Shown: in pieces, positions 9,183-14,237 of the stretch | Position numbering within the stretch: the stretch's first letter is position 1 | Layout: every line of letters begins with the position of its first letter | Source: Caldithrix sp. | GTDB lineage: Bacteria > KSB1 > UBA2214 > DYKH01 | DNA: 17,268 nucleotides | Assembly: GCA_020722685.1 (NCBI GenBank) | Contig: DYKH01000112.1 | Span: 1-17,268 of the forward strand | Reading direction: 5' to 3' | Position numbers and translations under genes: made by a program | The notes under the pieces: generated by a model | The model's input: only the letters and a program-made list of their open reading frames with translations | Database searches by the model: none | What the model was told of the DNA's origin: nothing

Positions 9183-9305
9183 ATTTGGTTGAGGCTTAAC
9201 TGCGTTATGTTTTCAATTGAATATCGTTTTTTCGGCCCAAAGGGCGAGACAGCACTGCCCCTTTTCCCCTGAACTAATGAGCGAACCGATATTTCGATGA
9301 AGAGC

Positions 9306-10085
9306 TTAATAGCAGAAACCAACGGTCAACGCCGATCGCCACCAGGCGTGAAAGTTGACTTCCAATTCCTCCACCGAAGGGAAGGGATAATAGATAAACT
9401 CTTTTTGATCGCCAACGAAAAAGCCATTCTTAAGCGTTCGATACAATATATCTTTCCAGGTACAGCGAATGACAGTTTTCGTCGGCTTTTCCGGGTGTTC
9501 CTGCAATCCAACCAAGCAATCCCGCAAATGATCGATGTTCGGATAAGGCAGGTTGTTATGGGAGGCATGGACCGGATCTTTTGCCAATCCCTCCAGCATG
9601 AGTTCCGCAAACACCAGCTTAGGCACCGATACCGGATGACTTTTATCCGTCACAAAGCGACAAAACTGCTTGGGATTGAGCATGCTGGCGATGAGCGGAG
9701 TTACCGGGCAAAGCTCTTGGTAGAGATGGAGCTCTTTTTCCAGAGGAGGTTTGTATTCCTTTTGCTCCAACCCCAAAACTCTGCCATCATCGGTAACGAG
9801 ATAAAGATTTCTCAGAGCGCTTAGCGGCAGATGCTCTAACACCCGATAAATGGATAGGTACACCGAACGCTTGGGCTGTCCATCGGGATGCGGGACGCAA
9901 CGCGCTTCTATGTTTGCCAGCGGAAATTCTTTGCTTTTGAGCATAGGATCAAGCTCAAAAAACATGGCCTGCCCCCGCGTCCGTTTCTTAGTTCCAACCG
10001 CCAAATAGTTGCCAAATTCTTCAGGCGGGAGCATAGAAGCTATCAGTGACTCTGGTATCAATGAGAGATATAGGTAAGTTTTCAT
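9306..10085 (-). CDS. Conserved protein of unknown function (259 aa)
   Basis: I recognise no named domain and no catalytic motif. The soluble, well-folded-looking sequence has no signal peptide or membrane helix, so it is probably cytoplasmic. It contains a weak internal repeat: LIASMLPPEEF at residues 14-24 and LIASMLNPKQF at 131-141, suggesting two related halves. Other blocks that look constrained are LAVGTKKRTRGQAMFFELDP (28-47), NLYLVTDDGRVLGLE (93-107) and a C-terminal stretch ending in HAWWRSA (246-252). The ATG at 10085 is chosen over upstream TTG-type starts because GGAG lies 6 bases before it and a near-consensus promoter with a leader precedes it. A single-gene transcript is likely: hppA, on the same strand, has its own candidate promoter, and the esterase gene is divergent. 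Confidence 0.8.
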   Translation of the reverse strand: MKTYLYLSLIPESLIASMLPPEEFGNYLAVGTKKRTRGQAMFFELDPMLKSKEFPLANIEARCVPHPDGQPKRSVYLSIYRVLEHLPLSALRNLYLVTDDGRVLGLEQKEYKPPLEKELHLYQELCPVTPLIASMLNPKQFCRFVTDKSHPVSVPKLVFAELMLEGLAKDPVHASHNNLPYPNIDHLRDCLVGLQEHPEKPTKTVIRCTWKDILYRTLKNGFFVGDQKEFIYYPFPSVEELEVNFHAWWRSALTVGFCY

Positions 10086-10098
10086 GGTTAACTCCTCA

Positions 10099-10113
10099 CG
10101 CCAGACAATGGCG
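10099..10113 (-). promoter_or_regulatory. Small hairpin just upstream of the ribosome binding site
   Basis: CGCCA (10099-10103) and TGGCG (10109-10113) flank a 5-base loop. On the minus strand the stem ends 3 bases before the GGAG ribosome binding site (complement of 10092-10095) of the 259-residue protein gene. It might tune translation initiation. That is inference from position only. Confidence 0.3.
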
Positions 10114-10183
10114 CGCCTTTTCTTTCGGCTTGTCAGGTCCCTTATGGTATTTTTACTAAATTGCTTCGCTTTTTTGAGCGCTA

Positions 10184-10212
10184 AATATAGCACTATATCG
10201 CCAGATTGTCAA
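10184..10212 (-). promoter_or_regulatory. Near-consensus sigma70-type promoter for the 259-aa protein gene
   Basis: On the minus strand TTGACA (10207-10212) is perfect, the spacer is exactly 17 bases, and TATATT (10184-10189) matches five of six -10 bases. Transcription should begin near 10177, leaving an untranslated leader of about 90 bases. This is the strongest promoter in the window and implies substantial expression. Confidence 0.75.
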
Positions 10213-10234
10213 TAACAAGATTGGCAGCAATGTG

Positions 10235-10320
10235 ATACCTCACTTTTGGGTCGTAGATCTCAAAGATTTCCCAAACCTTTGAGGTCTTTAAGCATTCGCT
10301 ACAGCCGGCAAGTGAGGTAT
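10235..10320. repeat. Nested inverted-repeat element in a gene-free gap (10213-10577)
   Basis: The outer arms ATACCTCACTT (10235-10245) and AAGTGAGGTAT (10310-10320) are perfect 11-bp reverse complements. The inner arms GATCTCAAAG (10256-10265) and CTTTGAGGTC (10277-10286) pair at nine of ten positions, with a G-T pair at the tenth, around an 11-base loop. No open frame of note crosses it. It could be a structured RNA, a dispersed repeat or a regulator site. The rest of the gap up to the esterase shows no gene. Confidence 0.5.
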
Positions 10321-10444
10321 TACGCGGCAATTTTTCCCCCACCTTTGTGACGGCTCGGGTGATTTTTGCTGCTTGAAATCATCCGTTCCATTACCTATAT
10401 TCACAGCATCCTAAAAATTGGGGAAATGAAGATGACTCTCATGC

Positions 10445-10476
10445 GGTCGTAGGCTTCTGAATTGGTCGTAGCAATT
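10445..10476. promoter_or_regulatory. Repeated GGTCGTAG boxes upstream of the esterase gene
   Basis: GGTCGTAG occurs at 10445-10452 and 10464-10471, 19 bases apart, and once more at 10249-10256 inside the nested repeat. The second upstream box is embedded in a short palindrome, AATTG (10460-10464) with CAATT (10472-10476). It could be an operator for the secreted esterase, but no regulator is known and chance is possible. Confidence 0.2.
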
Positions 10477-10577
10477 GTGATGGTGGAGAAAGTCAATCCA
10501 CTGCAGGCCATTGTCGGAAGGCGGAAGGTAGTATATCGCTACAATCGTTTCTACGCACTTGGCGGAGGAATTTGGTC

Positions 10578-12767
10578 ATGAAGACAGCGCGTTTCTTGGC
10601 AATCTCTATTCTGGTTTTTTGTACCTTGTCTCAATCGACGGCGCAGGAGGAGGATTTAAGAGTCCTTTCCAAGTGGCTAAAGTATTCTGATGTCTCCAAT
10701 GCGCTTTATCATCGCTTTTGCTCCGAGGCGATTCGGTACTTGGATGAACGCTCCGCCGAAATCGCGAAATTGAATACCCAAGAGGATTGGCAACAGCGCC
10801 AACAAAAGGTGCGCGAAATTCTGCAGGACATCGTCGGACCTTTTCCAAAGAAAACGCCCCTTAATGCCCGGGTTGTCGGAACCGTGCAAAAGGAAGGCTT
10901 CCGCGTCGAGAAAATCATTTTCGAATCTCAGCCCAAGTTCTACGTCACCGCTTGTCTGTTTTTGCCTGATCGCCTATCGGGCAAAACCCCTGCCGTCATC
11001 TATTGCATCGGTCATAGCATCGAAGGCTTTCGACTACCGACCTATCAGCACGTCATCCTCAATCTGGTCAAAAAGGGCTTCATCGTCTTCACCTTCGACC
11101 CAGTGGGACAAGGGGAGAGATTACAGTACTTCGATGCCGAGTTGAACGAATCAAAAGTCGGCATGCCGGTCATGGAGCACTCTTATCCTGGAGCTCAGTG
11201 TTTTATTGCCGGCAGCTCACAGGCGCGCCACATGATCTGGGACGGCATTCGCGCCGTAGATTATCTCCTGACGCGCAAAGAAGTCGATCCGAATCGCATC
11301 GGCATCACCGGTCGCTCCGGGGGAGGAACGCAATCCACCTACATCGCCGCCTTTGATGAGCGAATCTACGCTGCCGCGCCGGAATGCTACATCACCAGCT
11401 TGCGGCGCTTGTACGAGTCCGTCGGTCCGCAAGATGCGGAGCAAAACTTTTATCGCGGCATTGCCAGCGGGATTGATCACGCAGATCTCCTCGAGGTGCG
11501 AGCACCCAAGCCGGCGCTTATCCTTGCCACCACGCGTGATTTTTTTAGCATTCAAGGTGCGAGGGAAGCAGTGGCGGAAGCGAGGCAGTGTTATCGGGCT
11601 TTTGGCCAGACTGAAAATTTGGCCATCTCGGAAGATGACAGCACACACGCCTCGACGCAAAAAAATCGTGAGGCGACCTATGCATTCTTTCAAAAGCATC
11701 TCAACCTTGCCGGAAGCTCAAGGGATGAAAAGGTGGGCTATCTTTCGATGGAGGAGTTGCAGGTTACAGCTACTGGCCAAGTATCGAATTCCCTTGGAGG
11801 AGAAACCATCTTCAGTCTCAATAAAACAGCCACTGTGGAGCTATTGAGCTCTTTGGAAAAGTCGCGGCAAAACCTGTCTCGACACTTGGAGCACGTTCGC
11901 AGGACTGCCCCGCAGGTGTGTGGCTATAGAGAAGTCAATTTGCAAGCGGAAGTCGTGTTTGCCGGCCGCTATCAACGCAATGGCTACATAGTCGAGAAGC
12001 ATTTCATCCAAGGTGAGGGAGACTATCCCATTCCGTTTTTGCTCATGCTACCAAATGACAGTCAAAAGCACTCGGTCATTCTGTATTTGTCACCGCAAGG
12101 CAAGAACGCTCAAGCTTCCGTTGGGCAAGAATTGGAGTGGTTTGTGAAAAAAGGCTTTGCGGTGTTAGCGCCGGACTTGATTGGCACCGGTGAATTGGGT
12201 CCGGGCGACTTTACCGGTGATTCATACAACTGCAAGCTTGGCAAGGCTTCCTACAATATCTGGTTTGCGCAAATACTTTTGGGCCGCAGCATTGTCGGAC
12301 TTCAGGCAGGCGACGTTTCTCGTTTGCTGCAGGTCCTCAAAGCGCGCGCGGATATTGACGGCGATCATATTACTGCTGTGGCGCGCGGGGAAATGTGTCC
12401 GACGCTGCTGCATGCAGCGGCGTTCAATACGGCGATCAGCAAAATTGCCCTGGTCGAACCGTTGATCTCTTATCGCTCCGTCGTCATGAACCGGTACTAC
12501 AAGCCGCAGCTCATTCTAACGACGGTGGCCAATTCTCTGCCATCCTACGATCTGCCGGATCTGGCAGCAAGCTTGGCTCCCAGAGAATTGCTGGTGGTGA
12601 ATGTGATCGATCAGCTTGGTAGACGCGCGAACCAAGGACCGATTGATGCCGAATATGGAATCGTTCGTCAGGCTTACGAACAAGCTGGGGCAGAAGACAA
12701 ACTAACGATACGAATTGGGGAGAGTTTTCAAAATAGAGAAGAGATGTATCGAGGTTGGTTACAATAG
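10578..12767 (+). CDS. Secreted two-domain alpha/beta hydrolase (acetyl-xylan-esterase-like)
   Basis: 729 residues. Residues 1-23 form a Sec signal peptide, with probable cleavage near STAQ. The first catalytic domain, about residues 85-375, has an alpha/beta-hydrolase core: oxyanion region IYCIGHS (141-147), nucleophile elbow GITGRSGGG with Ser247, probable acid Asp321 in TTRDFF, and His357 in DSTHAS. It resembles acetyl xylan esterase/Abhydrolase_7-type enzymes, so deacylation of a polysaccharide or other ester outside the cytoplasm is likely, though the substrate is unproven. Residues about 460-729 repeat the same fold pattern (FVKKGFAVLAPDLIGTGELG parallels LVKKGFIVFTFDPVGQGERL) but lack the serine elbow (ARGEMC at 602-607). 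ATG 10578 follows a strong GGAGGAA (10564-10570) at 7 bases. An upstream in-frame TTG at 10572 is rejected. The gene ends 9 bases from a convergent antitoxin gene. Confidence 0.88.
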   Translation: MKTARFLAISILVFCTLSQSTAQEEDLRVLSKWLKYSDVSNALYHRFCSEAIRYLDERSAEIAKLNTQEDWQQRQQKVREILQDIVGPFPKKTPLNARVVGTVQKEGFRVEKIIFESQPKFYVTACLFLPDRLSGKTPAVIYCIGHSIEGFRLPTYQHVILNLVKKGFIVFTFDPVGQGERLQYFDAELNESKVGMPVMEHSYPGAQCFIAGSSQARHMIWDGIRAVDYLLTRKEVDPNRIGITGRSGGGTQSTYIAAFDERIYAAAPECYITSLRRLYESVGPQDAEQNFYRGIASGIDHADLLEVRAPKPALILATTRDFFSIQGAREAVAEARQCYRAFGQTENLAISEDDSTHASTQKNREATYAFFQKHLNLAGSSRDEKVGYLSMEELQVTATGQVSNSLGGETIFSLNKTATVELLSSLEKSRQNLSRHLEHVRRTAPQVCGYREVNLQAEVVFAGRYQRNGYIVEKHFIQGEGDYPIPFLLMLPNDSQKHSVILYLSPQGKNAQASVGQELEWFVKKGFAVLAPDLIGTGELGPGDFTGDSYNCKLGKASYNIWFAQILLGRSIVGLQAGDVSRLLQVLKARADIDGDHITAVARGEMCPTLLHAAAFNTAISKIALVEPLISYRSVVMNRYYKPQLILTTVANSLPSYDLPDLAASLAPRELLVVNVIDQLGRRANQGPIDAEYGIVRQAYEQAGAEDKLTIRIGESFQNREEMYRGWLQ

Positions 12768-12776
12768 CGAGGTTTA

Positions 12777-13025
12777 TCAATTCAAAGACGTCTGTACGGA
12801 ACTATCCTTTTGGGAAGCGACGACGTCAGCGGCATATTCGATCGCTGCTTGTATGTCTTCTCGTTCTAATTCAGGATAGTCGTTCAGCAGATCATCGACC
12901 GCAACTCCATGAGCGAGCGCTTGCAAAACTTGTTCAACACTTGTGCGAAGACCACGTATGGTCGGTTTGCCGACCAGTATATGAGGATTCAGAGTAATCC
13001 GGGATGATAGCTGGTTTTTGTCCAC
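12777..13025 (-). CDS. DUF433-family antitoxin, toxin-less second copy
   Basis: This 82-residue protein has a DUF433-type core: SRITLNPHILVGKPTIRGLR (8-27), then a helical region with DYPELEREDIQAAIEYA (49-65). DUF433 proteins are DNA-binding-type antitoxins usually paired with DUF5615 PIN-like toxins. The GTG start at 13025 is chosen because a perfect AGGAGG (complement 13033-13038) lies 7 bases upstream. An upstream extension with no ribosome binding site is not used. It is nearly identical to the upstream copy at 13757-13999 (about 91% DNA identity). No toxin gene follows, because the next gene is the convergent esterase, whose end is 9 bases away. It lies 40 bases after the 67-residue gene, so the two may be co-transcribed. 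It may be an orphan antitoxin able to neutralise the neighbouring toxin. Confidence 0.85.
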   Translation of the reverse strand: MDKNQLSSRITLNPHILVGKPTIRGLRTSVEQVLQALAHGVAVDDLLNDYPELEREDIQAAIEYAADVVASQKDSSVQTSLN

Positions 13026-13043
13026 GTCTTTTCCTCCTGGCTC
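12806..13043. repeat. Direct repeat, copy 1 (DUF433 gene duplication)
   Basis: These 238 bases align without gaps to 13780-14017 at an offset of 974. I count about 21 mismatches, so about 91% identity. The repeat runs from the last codons of the DUF433 gene to just past its ribosome binding site. Flanks on both sides are unrelated, so promoter and partner genes were not copied. Confidence 0.85.
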
Positions 13044-13065
13044 TAAACATCCATATCGCAAAGAA

Positions 13066-13269
13066 TCATCTGTTTTCAAGTCTCCATGCTTCATTCCGCA
13101 GAGTTTGTGCGGATATGTCTCGATCTTTCCAGATGCCGAATATGGCCTTGAACTCCTTGTGCGACGAATCTCTTTGGGGTTCCTGAATGTCAATAATTGA
13201 CAGCTCTTCAAACAGCCTCAGCACAATCTTGGCCTTTTTCTCATCTTTGACACGAATTGTTTTTTCCAT
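13066..13269 (-). CDS. Small antitoxin-like protein (67 aa)
   Basis: This 67-residue, charged protein starts at an ATG preceded by GGAGG at 5 bases. The N-terminal half is predicted strand plus helix (EKTIRVKDEKKAKIVLRLFE). The tail FGIWKDRDISAQTLRNEAWR resembles the C-terminal toxin-wrapping segment of small antitoxins that accompany PIN toxins in FCB bacteria. That likeness is from memory, and I cannot name the family. A PIN toxin would be expected directly downstream, but the duplicated DUF433 gene occupies that place, 40 bases away. A candidate promoter lies about 45 bases upstream. It is probably a true gene, because it has a good ribosome binding site and a sensible composition, and it may be an orphan antitoxin. 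Confidence 0.7.
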   Translation of the reverse strand: MEKTIRVKDEKKAKIVLRLFEELSIIDIQEPQRDSSHKEFKAIFGIWKDRDISAQTLRNEAWRLENR

Positions 13270-13312
13270 CTGTACCTCCGACGCAAGTGCCTATATGCAC
13301 GATTTCGGCCAA

Positions 13313-13341
13313 ACTATTCCAGAATCAGAAAGAATGATCAA
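13313..13341 (-). promoter_or_regulatory. Candidate promoter for the 67-aa gene and DUF433 copy 1
   Basis: On the minus strand TTGATC (13336-13341), 17 bases, then AATAGT (13313-13318), each matching four of six consensus bases. Its position, about 45 bases before the start codon, is suitable. It would allow this pair to be expressed apart from the upstream toxin pair. Confidence 0.35.
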
Positions 13342-13403
13342 GCTTCTGTGTTGGGGCAATTCTAATTGTTTGTTGTTGCCAAAAATCTCATTGACAGTAA
13401 GCT

Positions 13404-13760
13404 TCAACGGATACGTAGTTTTCCCCTCTGGTAGACACAAAAATGCCCTACGAGTTTTTCTTCGTAGTCTCGCATCAGTTGGCTTATTACTGTCATTTTT
13501 TCAAAAGAAGTAGCGTCTTCCATTCTTAATAGCAAGACACCAGCGTGTGATTTTGAAGCATGATGGACTAATTCGCCGAAATCTTTATCCATGGTTATAA
13601 CCATTCGCTTTTCCTGGTCGGCCAACGAAAGAATGTCCTTGTCAGGCATGCGGGGATTAATCTCACGAACGGTCAGCACATCGTAACCAGCCTTGGCAAG
13701 CCAATCCTCAACCACTCTGCCTACGCCGATGTCGATCAAAAATGTTGGCTTTGATCTCAA
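13404..13760 (-). CDS. DUF5615 PIN-like (Mut7-C-type) toxin
   Basis: This 118-residue protein is of the DUF5615 type, a PIN-like fold expected to act as an Mg-dependent ribonuclease toxin. The acidic residues expected for the family are present: Asp10 in FLID, Asp40/Asp42 in MPDKDIL, and Asp58 and Asp60 in TMDKDFGEL. The usual acidic residue right after the first Asp is Ile11 here, so one conserved position may be altered. The start is TTG at 13760, which overlaps the antitoxin stop in TTGA. GGAG lies 5 bases upstream inside the antitoxin gene, and no ATG is available before the first strand. This coupling ties toxin synthesis to antitoxin translation. The length is normal for the family (110-120 residues). 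Confidence 0.85.
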   Translation of the reverse strand: MRSKPTFLIDIGVGRVVEDWLAKAGYDVLTVREINPRMPDKDILSLADQEKRMVITMDKDFGELVHHASKSHAGVLLLRMEDATSFEKMTVISQLMRDYEEKLVGHFCVYQRGKLRIR

Positions 13761-13999
13761 AGCGTCTCCACGGGATAAACCTTTTCGGAGGCGACGACGT
13801 CAGCGGCATATTCGATCGCTGCTTGTATGTCTTCTCGTTCTAATTCAGGATAGTCTTTCAGCAGATCATCTACCCCTACTCCATGAGCGAGTGCTTTCAA
13901 AACTTGTTCAACACTTATGCGAAGACCACGAATAGTCGGTTTGCCAAGCAGTATGTTAGGATTCAGAGTAATTCGGGATGATAACACGTTATTGTCCAC
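13757..13999 (-). CDS. DUF433-family antitoxin of the DUF5615 toxin
   Basis: This 80-residue protein has the DUF433 core SRITLNPNILLGKPTIRGLR (8-27) followed by EQVLKALAHG and DYPELEREDIQAA. It binds and neutralises the toxin encoded directly after it and, as is usual for the family, probably represses its own promoter. The GTG start at 13999 has a perfect AGGAGG (complement 14007-14012) at 7 bases. The frame is open further upstream but without a ribosome binding site. Its stop overlaps the toxin start by the 4 bases TTGA. A second copy of this gene lies 974 bases away at 12777-13025. The operon has a good sigma70-type promoter about 100 bases upstream. Confidence 0.88.
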   Translation of the reverse strand: MDNNVLSSRITLNPNILLGKPTIRGLRISVEQVLKALAHGVGVDDLLKDYPELEREDIQAAIEYAADVVASEKVYPVETL

Positions 14000-14017
14000 G
14001 CCTTTTCCTCCTGGCTT
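13780..14017. repeat. Direct repeat, copy 2 (DUF433 gene duplication)
   Basis: Partner of 12806-13043 in the same orientation, without gaps and with about 21 differences. This copy is associated with the intact toxin. It is probably the parent copy, because here the gene retains the toxin-coupled stop and an upstream promoter. Confidence 0.85.
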
Positions 14018-14098
14018 GAGAGCCTGGGTAACGATGTGACCTGTTGCAGTAGGCTTTCTCTTCAAATGTTAGCGCCTCTCTTACTTGCTGCTGCAGTC

Positions 14099-14127
14099 AA
14101 TCTATATATGCAAGGAAATAAAGTCAA
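14099..14127 (-). promoter_or_regulatory. Promoter of the DUF433-DUF5615 toxin-antitoxin operon
   Basis: On the minus strand TTGACT (14122-14127), an exact 17-base spacer, then TAGATT (14099-14104). The -35 box matches five of six bases and the -10 box four of six. A leader of roughly 90 bases separates it from the GTG start. Otherwise nothing recognisable lies in 14018-14237. Confidence 0.6.
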
Positions 14128-14237
14128 GTCTTTTCTCCGCTGCCTAAATGCGGGGAATTAAGCTTGTACGAGTTGAAAACATCCTACCGGTTTGGCCTTC
14201 TGGATGAGAGCTTTTTATTGCGACTGAAAAGCCTTGC

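Noticed and set aside
9177..9190. TAAATTTG on the plus strand as a second Bacteroidetes-type promoter
   Set aside because: No plus-strand gene follows. It overlaps the minus-strand candidate promoter of hppA and is probably chance.
9239..9265. Terminator for the 259-aa protein gene (AAGGGC with GCCCCTT)
   Set aside because: The stem is short and bulged, and no T run follows on the minus strand.
9297..9824. Plus-strand open frame of 175 codons
   Set aside because: Antisense to the 259-aa protein gene, which has a near-consensus promoter and ribosome binding site. The antisense product shows no recognisable pattern.
12777..13211. Longer 144-residue version of the DUF433 copy 1 protein
   Set aside because: The extra N-terminus overlaps the 67-residue gene, is not shared with the other copy, and the perfect AGGAGG sits just before GTG 13025.
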